Shown here: positions 1-7,645 of the stretch, piece by piece | How the letters are laid out: each line of letters opens with the position of its first letter | How positions within the stretch are numbered: the first letter of the stretch is position 1 | DNA from: Microbacteriaceae bacterium VKM Ac-2854 | GTDB taxonomy: Bacteria; Actinomycetota; Actinomycetes; Actinomycetales; Microbacteriaceae | Reading direction: 5' to 3' | Length of the DNA: 64,000 nt | Assembly (NCBI GenBank): GCA_013205085.1 | Contig: JABMLH010000001.1 | Location: forward strand, 986,749 to 1,050,748 | Position numbers and translations under genes: made by a program | Notes under the pieces: model-generated | Told to the model about the DNA's origin: nothing | Seen by the model: only the letters and a program-made list of their open reading frames with translations | The model's database searches: none

Positions 1-996
1 GGTCTGCATCAGGCGCAGGGCGATGAGGCCACCGATCACAGCGATGACACCCGGGGCGACGTTCGCGATGAGCGCGCCCTGCTTGTCGAAGCCGGACTCG
101 ACCAGCACGGTCTGGCCGTAGTACATGATCGAGTTGATGCCGGTGAGCTGCTGGGCGACACCGAGGCCGATGCCGACCAGCACGATGCGAAGGATCCACT
201 TGTCCTTCAGGGCACCCCAGGAGCCCATCTTGGTGGCCTTCTCCTCCTCGGCGAGGTGCTTCACATCGGCCATCTCGGCCTCCGCGCGGTCGACGGAGCG
301 GACGGTCTTCAGTACGGCGAGGGCTTCGTCGTTGCGGCCCTTGGAGATCAGCCAGCGCGGCGATTCGGGGACGCGGAGCATTCCGACGAACAGGGCGATC
401 GCGGGCACGGCGGAGACGGCGAGCATGTAGCGCCAGACGCCGCCGTCCTCGCTCCAGACGCTGCCGATGATCGCGTTGATCACGAAGGCGGCGAGCTGGC
501 CGATCACGATCATCAGTTCGTTGCGGCCCGCGATCTTGCCGCGGATCTCGTGCGGGGCCATTTCGGCGAGGAAGACCGGGACGACACCGGAGGCGCCGCC
601 GACGGCGAGGCCGAGCAGGATCCGACCGAAGACCATGACCTCGAACGAGGGTGCGAAGACGCAGGCGAGCGTGCCGAAGAAGAAGAGCAGGGCGAGCAGG
701 ATGATCGTCTTGCGGCGGCCCCAGCCGTCCGACAGGCGACCGCCGAGGATCGCGCCGAACGCGGCGCCGAAGAGAAGGGCCGAGGTGACGACGCCTTCCG
801 TGAACGGGGTGAGGCCCAGTTCGACCGTCATCGGCGACAGGGCGCCGTTGATCACTCCGGTGTCGTATCCGAAGAGGAGGCCGCCGAAGGTGGCGATCAG
901 CGCGACGACTCCGAGGCGCTTCATGTGGGGACCCTCGGTGAGGGGCGGTAGCGGCACCGAGCTGGCGGCACCGTGTGAGGGCTTCATGGTGGTCAA
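1..996 (-). CDS. Sugar porter family MFS transporter (C-terminus cut off by window edge)
   Basis: A proton- or facilitator-type sugar carrier of the plasma membrane. The visible N-terminal part shows hallmarks of the sugar porter family: a first membrane segment ending in [12 protein letters not shown], the loop 2-3 motif [10 protein letters not shown], and PESPRWL after the sixth membrane segment. The rest of the protein lies outside the window. I chose the TTG at 996 because an AAGGAG-like site (1003-1008) lies 6 nt upstream; the ATG at 987 would be 15 nt away, which is too far. It is the last gene visible of a minus-strand operon behind a GntR regulator, with a GntR-type operator (1022-1038) directly upstream, so it is probably the substrate carrier that regulator controls. 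The transported sugar cannot be read from the sequence. Confidence 0.9.
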   Translation of the reverse strand, partial: MTTMKPSHGAASSVPLPPLTEGPHMKRLGVVALIATFGGLLFGYDTGVINGALSPMTVELGLTPFTEGVVTSALLFGAAFGAILGGRLSDGWGRRKTIILLALLFFFGTLACVFAPSFEVMVFGRILLGLAVGGASGVVPVFLAEMAPHEIRGKIAGRNELMIVIGQLAAFVINAIIGSVWSEDGGVWRYMLAVSAVPAIALFVGMLRVPESPRWLISKGRNDEALAVLKTVRSVDRAEAEMADVKHLAEEEKATKMGSWGALKDKWILRIVLVGIGLGVAQQLTGINSIMYYGQTVLVESGFDKQGALIANVAPGVIAVIGGLIALRLMQT

Positions 997-1021
997 GAGG
1001 GACTCCTTCGTCGCCGGGAAT

Positions 1022-1038
1022 TTGTTAAGACAATACAA
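1022..1038. promoter_or_regulatory. Putative GntR operator, copy 1
   Basis: The 17 bp TTGTTAAGACAATACAA have outer TTGT/ACAA arms and lie between the GntR gene and the sugar porter gene. A near-identical copy lies upstream of the GntR gene (1888-1904); including the shared CTAA that follows, 19 of 21 positions agree. Position and symmetry suggest repression of the porter gene by the adjacent GntR protein. Confidence 0.7.
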
Positions 1039-1053
1039 CTAAATGGGGCGGAG

Positions 1054-1866
1054 TCAAGGTTTCGCTCGCGATGTGCCGTCGAGTGGGGTCGTGGCCGCCG
1101 CTTCCGGAGCGTGCGGATGCAGCAGATCCGTCATGTCGAGGTCGGCGACGGTGATCGTCCGGGCGTGGATGAGCCGCACCCGGCTCGCGAGCCAGGAGGT
1201 CCGCGAGATCTCCACCAGCCGCCCCGTGAGAGCGGCGCGACTGACGGTGGTCACCACGATCAGCGGGATGTCGAGGAACGAGTGCAGCGTCTTCGCCTCG
1301 GCGGCCGTGGTCATACCGACCTCGACCAGGCCCGCCTCCTCGACGGCGATCGACTCGGGCGGCAGGGCGGCCAGTGTCGAGTCGGTGGAGTACCACGATT
1401 CGGTGATGGCGATCGGGATGCCGTCCACGACCTGCACGTGCCGCCCGTAGATCGACGGCTCGCCCGCGGCCGCCCCGTCGAACAGTCGGGTGATCTCGAC
1501 CGGCACCTGCTCGTTCGCCCGGGTCTCCAGCAGTTCGGACACGGCGCGGTGCCCGGTGCTGACGATCTGCTTGCGCCACGGTCGCCGGATGTCGAGGTCG
1601 CAGCGCACATCCGGCCGATCGCGCACGAACGTGCCGGCGCCCTGTCGGATGACCAGATAGCCGTCGGCGACCAACTCGCGTGTCGCGCGCCGGACGGTGG
1701 GGCGACTCACGTCGTAGTAGGCGATCAGTTCCGCCTCCGACGGGATGCGTGCGCCGACGGCGAAGACCCCCGCCTCGATCCGCCGCATCAGGTCGCGGTG
1801 CACCTGCCCCCACGCGGTGAGGGCCGAGTCGTGTTCAACGACGAAAGGGGAGGGTGTGGCGAACAA
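1054..1866 (-). CDS. GntR family (HutC/UTRA subfamily) transcriptional regulator
   Basis: A ligand-responsive repressor of 270 residues. Residues 1-85 form the winged helix of GntR proteins (RIPSEAELIAYYDVSRPTVR is the recognition part), and the rest is a UTRA effector domain of the HutC type, which usually binds a sugar derivative or small acid. The TTG at 1866 has a GAAGGA site 5 nt upstream. Operator copy 2 lies between this start and the end of the upstream oxidoreductase gene, so autoregulation is likely. It is clearly paralogous to the GntR protein at 9350-10120: both begin FVVEHDSALTAWGQVHRDL and share the RRPWRKQIVSTGH / TRPWREQIVSTGH segment. Two related sensors in one island may read the substrate and an intermediate. 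Confidence 0.92.
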   Translation of the reverse strand: MFATPSPFVVEHDSALTAWGQVHRDLMRRIEAGVFAVGARIPSEAELIAYYDVSRPTVRRATRELVADGYLVIRQGAGTFVRDRPDVRCDLDIRRPWRKQIVSTGHRAVSELLETRANEQVPVEITRLFDGAAAGEPSIYGRHVQVVDGIPIAITESWYSTDSTLAALPPESIAVEEAGLVEVGMTTAAEAKTLHSFLDIPLIVVTTVSRAALTGRLVEISRTSWLASRVRLIHARTITVADLDMTDLLHPHAPEAAATTPLDGTSRAKP

Positions 1867-1887
1867 CGTTGTCCTTCGATGGCGGTT

Positions 1888-1904
1888 TTGTTACGACATT
1901 ACAA
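1888..1904. promoter_or_regulatory. Putative GntR operator, copy 2
   Basis: The 17 bp TTGTTACGACATTACAA sit in the 38-bp gap between the oxidoreductase stop and the GntR start. They differ from copy 1 (1022-1038) at two positions and are followed by the same CTAA. A repressor bound here would block its own gene. Confidence 0.7.
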
Positions 1905-2966
1905 CTAATTTGCCGCGCTCACGAGGATTTCCGGATCGAGGACGTCGACCGTGCGCTTCTCCAGCGCGGCCGACCGCGCGGCGTCGAGGACGGCGAGGGT
2001 GTGCAGCGCCGCGTCGGCCGGAACGGGGGAGTCGCCGCCGTTATCGACCGCTGCGGCGAATCGTCGGTAGAACTCGCCGTGATCACCCTTCGCCGACGCC
2101 ACGATCTCGGCGCCGTCCGAGGTCCGCAGGACGCCCCAGTGCGCTTCATCGTCGTAGCCCCAGCTCACGGGATCGTCGGCGGGTCGACGGCCGGCGAAGA
2201 TCGCCTGCGCCTGCACATCCGTGCCGGAGGCGACGTAGCTCCCTCCGCTGCCGTAGACGCGGAACTCGCGCTGCACCAAACGGTTCAGCTTCGTCGAGCT
2301 GACATAGGAGACGGCTCCGCCGACATGATCCAGCACCGCCACGAAGCCCGCATCGGTGCGGTCCGCGGGATCCGCTTCCTCCGTCCAGTCCAGATGGCAG
2401 CTGACCCGCTCGACGCGGCCGAGCAGCCAGATCATCTGATCCACGGTGTGGCTGCCGAGATCGCGCAGCATCCCGCCCGCCGGACCGCGCAGCAGCCCAG
2501 GGGCGTCGTCGAGGTCGAAGCGCGAATGCACCCGCCAGATGGTGCCGAGGCGACCGCTGTCGATCACGGCGGCCACCGTGCGCAGGTCGGCATCCCAGCG
2601 ACGATTGTGGAACACGTTCAGGATCACTCCGGCCGCCGCCGCGGCGTCGACGAGTTCGCGCCCGGCTTCGGCGGTGGGCGCGAACGGCTTGTCCGCCACC
2701 ACGTGCACCCCCGCCGCGATCGCCTCGAGTACGAGCGCGCTGCGCGTCTGCGGTGGGGTCGAGATCGTGACGGCGTCGACTCCGGCCGCGAGCAGATCGG
2801 TGAGGCTGTCGAAGACAGCGACGCCCGGCAGGTCGTTCGCTATCTCGTGCTTCTTCGCCGCGGAGCGGGCGACGATGCCGACCAGTTCGATCCCGGGCGT
2901 CGCAGCGATGAACGGCGCGTGGAAGTACCTGCCGCCGACGCCGTAGCCGACGAGTCCGAGTCTCAT
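1905..2966 (-). CDS. Gfo/Idh/MocA family oxidoreductase, scyllo-inositol dehydrogenase-like (IolW/YdgJ type)
   Basis: A predicted cytosolic NAD(P)-dependent dehydrogenase of 353 residues. The N-terminus carries the Rossmann motif GLVGYGVGGRYFHAP, a signature typical of the IolW/YvaA/YdgJ branch that oxidises scyllo-inositol; the conserved lysine is in DKPFAPT, and GSHTVDQ is the usual active-site histidine segment. I chose the ATG at 2966 because the Rossmann motif starts right after it; it lies 2 nt after the flavodoxin stop, indicating translational coupling. Its place in an operon with a P450 reductase chain and a sugar porter fits oxidation of a polyol. The exact substrate and cofactor are inferred from family resemblance only. 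Confidence 0.85.
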   Translation of the reverse strand: MRLGLVGYGVGGRYFHAPFIAATPGIELVGIVARSAAKKHEIANDLPGVAVFDSLTDLLAAGVDAVTISTPPQTRSALVLEAIAAGVHVVADKPFAPTAEAGRELVDAAAAAGVILNVFHNRRWDADLRTVAAVIDSGRLGTIWRVHSRFDLDDAPGLLRGPAGGMLRDLGSHTVDQMIWLLGRVERVSCHLDWTEEADPADRTDAGFVAVLDHVGGAVSYVSSTKLNRLVQREFRVYGSGGSYVASGTDVQAQAIFAGRRPADDPVSWGYDDEAHWGVLRTSDGAEIVASAKGDHGEFYRRFAAAVDNGGDSPVPADAALHTLAVLDAARSAALEKRTVDVLDPEILVSAAN

Positions 2967-2968
2967 GC

Positions 2969-3415
2969 TCAGGCGGCGACGCGGCTGGCGACGAGTTCCT
3001 GCACCCACTCGATCGCGGTGTCGTTCGGCAGCGAGCCGTCGCTCGCGTCGTGGCGGCCGTAGACGCCGACGCGCTGGGCGCCGAGCTCGGTGAGCTTCTC
3101 GTCGATGATCTCGCTGCCGTGGCTGTACGTCTCGTAGCTGGAATCGCCGAGGCCGAAGACGGCGTAGCGGAATCCGGTGAGGTCGGGCGTCTGCGCCACC
3201 AGTGCCGCGAAGAACGGGCGGGCGCCGGTGGGCAGTTCGCCGTCGCCGTGCGTGGAGCAGACGACGATGTAGAAGTCCTCGGCGGAGAGCTCGTCGAGTT
3301 CGAAATCGGTCATGTCCTCGACGCTCACCTCGCCGTCGATCTCACTCTCGAGGTCTTCTGCGACCATTTCGGCGTTGCCGGATTCGGTGCCGAAGAGGAT
3401 GACGGTGCGGCTCAT
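2969..3415 (-). CDS. Flavodoxin (probable P450 electron carrier)
   Basis: A small FMN protein of 148 residues that shuttles electrons. Three FMN-binding loops are visible: GTESGNAE (residues 9-16), STHGDGELPTGA and FGLGDSSYETY. The start ATG overlaps the stop of the ferredoxin/flavodoxin reductase gene (ATGA), so the two are made together. With that reductase upstream and a P450 gene divergent from the operon, the natural reading is NADPH to FprA-like reductase to flavodoxin to P450. This is unusual, because most bacterial class I P450s use a 2Fe-2S or 3Fe-4S ferredoxin; the classic flavodoxin-dependent case is P450cin with cindoxin. The partnership is inferred from gene order. Confidence 0.92.
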   Translation of the reverse strand: MSRTVILFGTESGNAEMVAEDLESEIDGEVSVEDMTDFELDELSAEDFYIVVCSTHGDGELPTGARPFFAALVAQTPDLTGFRYAVFGLGDSSYETYSHGSEIIDEKLTELGAQRVGVYGRHDASDGSLPNDTAIEWVQELVASRVAA

Positions 3416-4635
3416 GACAGTTCCTTCGTGGTGATGAGGTCGTGGAGGGTGGTCGGGTCGGTGACGATCGGGTCGGTGGGGGTTCCGACGGGCACGTCGG
3501 CGACGGCGACGTAGCCGGGTTTGCCCAGCGGGAGGGCTCCGGAGTCGACGGCGGCGCCGATCACGTCGGCCACCATGCGCGCATCCGCCCGGTTCTCCGG
3601 GATCGTGCCGCTCGGGCCGCGCCGGAGCCAGCCGACGCAGTAGAGCCCGTCGTCCAGGTAGCCGGTGCTCAGATCGGCGGACGCCGACTCGTGCTCGCCG
3701 CGGCGCACCGGAGCCGTCGCCGCCTCGGCGAAGCCGATGGCCGTGCAGACGGAATCGGTCTCGAGGGTGAGGGTGGCATCGCCGCCGTCGGCAGCACGAA
3801 AACGGATCCCTGAAACGGCGTCGGTGCCGAGGACCGCCTCGGGAGACCAGCCGAAGTGGAAGTGCACGGTCCGACGCGCATCGACCGGGGAGTCGGCGAC
3901 CAGCCCGGCCACGGCATCCCGGCGGGCGCCGGCGCTCGGATCGGGTTCCGCAGCGCCGGCATCCGCGCCGAGGCCGTCCGCACGGAAGCGGACATCGGGG
4001 ATCCGGCCCAGTTCGCGCACCATCGCGGTGTCGAACTTGGCCAGCGAGGGCAGGGAGCGTCCGACGATGTCGATGTGACGGACGGGCCGGATCGCGTCGA
4101 CGACGGCCGAATCGATCTCGAGCCCGCGCAACGTATCCGGATCGGTGAGGAAGAGCCGCAGCAGATCGATCGAGACGTTGCCGTGGCCCACGATCGTGAC
4201 GCGCTCGCCGAGCACGAGTCCGTCCGCGCTCTCGTCGGGGTGTCCGTTGATCAGGCGGGTCAGCCGGCCGGATCCGTACACCTGCGCCAGCTCGGCGCCC
4301 GGCCCCGTGAGTGGGCGGTCGGCGTACAGGCCGGTGGCCAGCACCACGATGTCGAAGGCCGCTCGGATGCGTTCGAGCGTCAGACCCGTGCCGGTGCCGA
4401 TCTCGGCGCCGCCGACGAAACGGACGTTGTCGCGCTCGAAGAGTCGGTCGAACTGGCGGGCGACGGCCTTGGTGCCGTGATGGTCGGGGGCGACCCCGTA
4501 TCGGACGAGCCCGTACGGCAGCGTCAGGCGGTCGAAGATCGTGATCTCCGCGTCGCGCCAGCGCTTGCGCAGGAATTGGGCGGTGTAGCAGCCGGAGGGT
4601 CCGCTGCCGATCACGGCGATCGTCGGCGTTGGCAT
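3412..4635 (-). CDS. FprA-like ferredoxin/flavodoxin-NADP+ reductase
   Basis: A 407-residue flavoprotein of the adrenodoxin-reductase/FprA family that moves electrons from NADPH to a small carrier. The FAD dinucleotide fold begins IAVIGSGPSGCYTAQ (GxGxxG at 10-15), followed by LPYGLVRYGVAPDH, a family hallmark; the NADPH site is VTIVGHGNVSIDLLR; the C-terminal FAD segment is GWLRRGPSGTIPENR. Length matches the family. The ATG at 4635 is preceded by an AAAGGAG site about 6 nt upstream. It is the first gene of the minus-strand operon and reads away from the P450 gene. The intervening 378 bp carry two strong inverted repeats. Confidence 0.92.
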   Translation of the reverse strand: MPTPTIAVIGSGPSGCYTAQFLRKRWRDAEITIFDRLTLPYGLVRYGVAPDHHGTKAVARQFDRLFERDNVRFVGGAEIGTGTGLTLERIRAAFDIVVLATGLYADRPLTGPGAELAQVYGSGRLTRLINGHPDESADGLVLGERVTIVGHGNVSIDLLRLFLTDPDTLRGLEIDSAVVDAIRPVRHIDIVGRSLPSLAKFDTAMVRELGRIPDVRFRADGLGADAGAAEPDPSAGARRDAVAGLVADSPVDARRTVHFHFGWSPEAVLGTDAVSGIRFRAADGGDATLTLETDSVCTAIGFAEAATAPVRRGEHESASADLSTGYLDDGLYCVGWLRRGPSGTIPENRADARMVADVIGAAVDSGALPLGKPGYVAVADVPVGTPTDPIVTDPTTLHDLITTKELS

Positions 4636-4794
4636 GTCGCTGCTCCTTTGCAGGTCGGCGGCCGATTCGGTCGGTGGCCTTGTCGGTCTGAGGTCGTGGT
4701 GTGCGAGCCCCTGAGTGGCTCCGCGGCGCCGACGCTATCACGGGATAACGGGTTCGATAAGCGAATCCGGTCACGTTCTCCGGCCGATTCTTCA

Positions 4795-4818
4795 ATTAGT
4801 CATGAGTGCATGACCAAT
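4795..4818. promoter_or_regulatory. 24-bp inverted repeat in the divergent P450/reductase promoter region
   Basis: The arms ATTAGTCATG (4795-4804) and CATGACCAAT (4809-4818) flank AGTG, with one mismatched pair. Read on the minus strand it begins ATTGGTCAT and ends AAT after 24 bp, exactly like the repeat at 10164-10187 in front of the sugar ABC transporter. The form resembles operators of GntR or LacI-type dimers. Confidence 0.75.
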
Positions 4819-4867
4819 GCCGTCGAATCGGGGCCGGATGCAGTGCGTTTTCGCCTGTCGTCACGCC

Positions 4868-4882
4868 CGATAAGTCTTATCG
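4868..4882. promoter_or_regulatory. Perfect 15-bp palindrome upstream of the P450 gene
   Basis: CGATAAG-T-CTTATCG, two perfect 7-bp arms around one base. The half-site CGATAAG is found again at 4755-4761 on the reductase side of the same intergenic region, inside an imperfect TTCG/CGAA repeat (4753-4765). It lies 45 bp upstream of the predicted P450 -35 box. The cognate protein is unknown. Confidence 0.6.
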
Positions 4883-4926
4883 AGCAGACCTATTCGTGCC
4901 GCGTGAGATGGATCATCCGATCCGTG

Positions 4927-4956
4927 TTGTCTTTTGGTTTATTCGTGGCATACGAT
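4927..4956 (+). promoter_or_regulatory. Predicted promoter of the P450 operon
   Basis: A -35-like TTGTCT (4927-4932) and a -10-like TACGAT (4951-4956) are separated by 18 bp, followed by about 57 nt of leader to the P450 start. Good match to a housekeeping sigma promoter by eye; not tested. Confidence 0.5.
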
Positions 4957-5013
4957 TCCGAACACCGCACGAGTTCTCTTCGAAAGCCGCGGTTCTTGTG
5001 AAAGGAAACAACG

Positions 5014-6585
5014 ATGTCTCTCCTCGAATCCGCGAGCGAATCCCTGAGCGAATCCGCGACCGAATCCGCGATGCGATCCGCCCCCGCACGTTCCGGCGGC
5101 GGCTGCCCGTTCCCGCACGAGCAACTGCGCGCGCAGATCGGTGAGCAGGCGTACGCCTCGATGCTCGCCGCCCACGCGGCGATGCAGGCCGAGGCGATGC
5201 AGGCCGAGTCGACCGCCGTGGTCGATGCGTCGTCCTCCGGCCCGACCGAGTCCATCCCGCTAACGACCCCCGTCACCCAGTCGGACGCGCCGGAGGAACC
5301 CGCCGAGGAGCCGAAGCCGGCGCCACCCGCCGACCTCACCGTCTACTACGATCCGCTGTCCTACGCGGTGTACGACCACCCGTACGACACCTACAAGCGC
5401 CTGCGCGATGCGGCTCCGGTGTACTACAACCCCGATCGCGAGCTCTACGTCGTCTCGCGCTACGCCGACGTCCGCGCCGGCCTCGCCAATCACGAGCAGC
5501 TGGTCAACGGGCTGGGCAACGACATGGACGGCACGCACGACTCCTACGGCGAGGGGATCCTCGTGGCGCAGGACCCGCCCCGGCACACCAACCTGCGCCA
5601 GGCCGTCCGCCGCACCTTCGCCGCGCGCGAGATCCTCGCCCGCGAGGACGGCACTCGCGCGTTCGCGCAGAAGCTGCTCGCCGAGATGTACGCCAAGGGC
5701 AGCGGCGACTTCGCCAGCGACTTCGCGTTGCCGATGTCGATCGGGATGGGCATCTCGCTGATCGGCTCGCCGGCCGAGGACAACGAGGTGATCGTCGAGC
5801 ACCTGTGGCGCGCGATGGCTCGCACGGTGGGGAAGTTCGGTATCCCCGAAGACGCGGCGGTGGCCAACCAGGAGACCGAGGAGCTGCTCGCGATGCGATT
5901 CGCCGCGCGCCGCGCCGAGATCGAGGCCGGCGCCGACACCTCGACCTCCGATGCGTACACGCAGATCCTGCTCGCCTCGCAGAAGGGCAAGGTCTTCGAC
6001 TCCGAGCAGGACGGCCTCGCGCACCTCGTGCTCTCGGCCGCGAGCGACGCCCCCGCGGCGCTGTTGACCAACATCGTCTACGTGCTCGACAAGTTCCCGA
6101 AGCTCTGGAGCTTCCTCCGCGAGAACCCCGCCCGGATCAAGGACTTCGTCGAGGAGACGCTGCGCTACGAAACGCCCGGCCAGAACCTCACTCGGCAGAC
6201 GACGGAAGAGATCGAGATCGGCGGCGTCACCATCCCCGCCGACCGGCGCGTGATGTTCCTGCAGGGCTCGGCCAACCGCGACGAGCGCGTCTACGCCGAC
6301 CCCGACGTGTTCGACATCGACCGCGAGTTCACGCCGAAGAATCGCAGCATGTCGTTCGGCGAAGGAATCCACGCCTGCATGGGCGCGCCCTTCGCCCGCC
6401 TCGCCGCGAAGATCACCGTCGAGGAGCTGCTCAAGGGTCCTGACCTGACGATCGTCGGCTCGCCGGAGCGCTGGATCAAGCAGATGGTGCGCGGCTTCTC
6501 GAAGCTGCCGGTCGAGTTCCGCGAGCCGGGCGCCCCGGTGCCGCACCAGCACTTCACCCTCGCCAAGCTGCACGGCCAGCACTGA
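5014..6585 (+). CDS. Cytochrome P450 with long N-terminal extension
   Basis: A haem monooxygenase of 523 residues, about 110 longer than usual soluble bacterial P450s. The core from about residue 108 has the helix K motif ETLR (381-384) and the haem loop FGEGIHACMG with the cysteine ligand C455. The I-helix reads AASDAP (342-347), so the normally conserved threonine is alanine. Residues 1-107 are Ser/Ala/Glu/Pro rich, with a GGGCPFPH segment at 28-35 and no predicted membrane segment. AAAGGAAA lies about 10 nt upstream of the ATG. The divergent operon supplies a flavodoxin and its reductase. Neighbouring polyol or sugar genes suggest that it hydroxylates, and perhaps O-demethylates, a methylated polyol or sugar; that function is inferred. 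Confidence 0.93.
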   Translation: MSLLESASESLSESATESAMRSAPARSGGGCPFPHEQLRAQIGEQAYASMLAAHAAMQAEAMQAESTAVVDASSSGPTESIPLTTPVTQSDAPEEPAEEPKPAPPADLTVYYDPLSYAVYDHPYDTYKRLRDAAPVYYNPDRELYVVSRYADVRAGLANHEQLVNGLGNDMDGTHDSYGEGILVAQDPPRHTNLRQAVRRTFAAREILAREDGTRAFAQKLLAEMYAKGSGDFASDFALPMSIGMGISLIGSPAEDNEVIVEHLWRAMARTVGKFGIPEDAAVANQETEELLAMRFAARRAEIEAGADTSTSDAYTQILLASQKGKVFDSEQDGLAHLVLSAASDAPAALLTNIVYVLDKFPKLWSFLRENPARIKDFVEETLRYETPGQNLTRQTTEEIEIGGVTIPADRRVMFLQGSANRDERVYADPDVFDIDREFTPKNRSMSFGEGIHACMGAPFARLAAKITVEELLKGPDLTIVGSPERWIKQMVRGFSKLPVEFREPGAPVPHQHFTLAKLHGQH

Positions 6586-6670
6586 ACCCCGCAGCACTGA
6601 ACCGGGCAGCACCGAACCCCGGAGCACCGACTCCCCGATGAACAGCACGAACAACGAGAGGTAACACCAC

Positions 6671-7645
6671 ATGCAGTACCGCACCTTCGGCCGAACCGGC
6701 TGGCAGGTCAGCGAGATCTCCTACGGCGCCTGGCAGCTCGGCGGCCAATGGGGAACCGTCGACGACGAGGAGTCGATCGGCACGTTGCTCGAGGCCTACA
6801 GCCAGGGCATCAACTTCGTCGACACGGCCGAGCTCTACGGCGCCGGTCACAGCGAGAAGGTCGTCGGCGAGTCGCTTCGACGCTGGGACGGTGACAAGAT
6901 CTACGTCGCCACGAAGATCCAGCCGACGGTCTGGCCCAGCGCCGACGAGGACGACCCGTTGATGAGCGGGCGCTACCCGGAGTGGCACCTGCGCCGCGGC
7001 GTGGAGCTGGCCCTGGAGCGGCTCGGCGTCGAGCGGCTGGATCTGCTCCAGTTGCACGGCTGGTTCACCGACGGCGTGAACAACCTCGACTGGCTCGAGA
7101 CGCTCAACGCCCTGCGCGTGGAGGGCAAGATCGACAAGATCGGCGTCTCCATCCGCGACTACCGCCCCGACGAGGGTGTCGACATCGCCGCGTTGGGCCT
7201 GGTCGATTCGATCCAGGTGATCTTCAACATGTTCGAGCAGCGCCCGGTCGACGCGCTGTTCCCGGCCAGCTCCAGCACGAACACCGCCATCATCGACCGG
7301 GTCGCCTTCGATTCCGGCGCGCTCAGCGGGATGTGGACGCAGGAGACCTACGACGGCTGGGAGGACGGTTCGCAGCAGAAGGAGATGTTCCGTGGCGACC
7401 GCTTCACCGAGACGCTCGCCCGCGTCGAAGCGTTGAAGGCGATCACCTCGCCCTACTACCCGACGCTGGCCGAGGCCGCCGTGCGGTACGTGCTGTCCTC
7501 TCCCGAGGTCTCCACCGTCATCGCCGGGATGAGCAGCCGTCGCAATGTCGGCCGGAACGTCTCCTACTCCGATGGTCAGCCGTTCCCGGAGGAGCTGCGC
7601 GCGCAGCTCGCCGAGCACAACTGGCCGCGGAACTACTACACGTGA
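6671..7645 (+). CDS. Aldo/keto reductase
   Basis: An NADPH-dependent TIM-barrel oxidoreductase of 324 residues. The N-terminus MQYRTFGRTGWQVSEISYG is typical of the group related to YajO/voltage-gated channel beta-like AKRs. The catalytic set is visible: Asp and Tyr in FVDTAELYG, Lys in VATKI and His in LQLHGW. A GAGAGG site precedes the ATG by about 6 nt. The gene follows the P450 after 85 bp and its stop overlaps the next start (GTGA). In this setting it would interconvert a keto group and an alcohol in the sugar or polyol released by the P450; the substrate is not evident. Confidence 0.9.
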   Translation: MQYRTFGRTGWQVSEISYGAWQLGGQWGTVDDEESIGTLLEAYSQGINFVDTAELYGAGHSEKVVGESLRRWDGDKIYVATKIQPTVWPSADEDDPLMSGRYPEWHLRRGVELALERLGVERLDLLQLHGWFTDGVNNLDWLETLNALRVEGKIDKIGVSIRDYRPDEGVDIAALGLVDSIQVIFNMFEQRPVDALFPASSSTNTAIIDRVAFDSGALSGMWTQETYDGWEDGSQQKEMFRGDRFTETLARVEALKAITSPYYPTLAEAAVRYVLSSPEVSTVIAGMSSRRNVGRNVSYSDGQPFPEELRAQLAEHNWPRNYYT

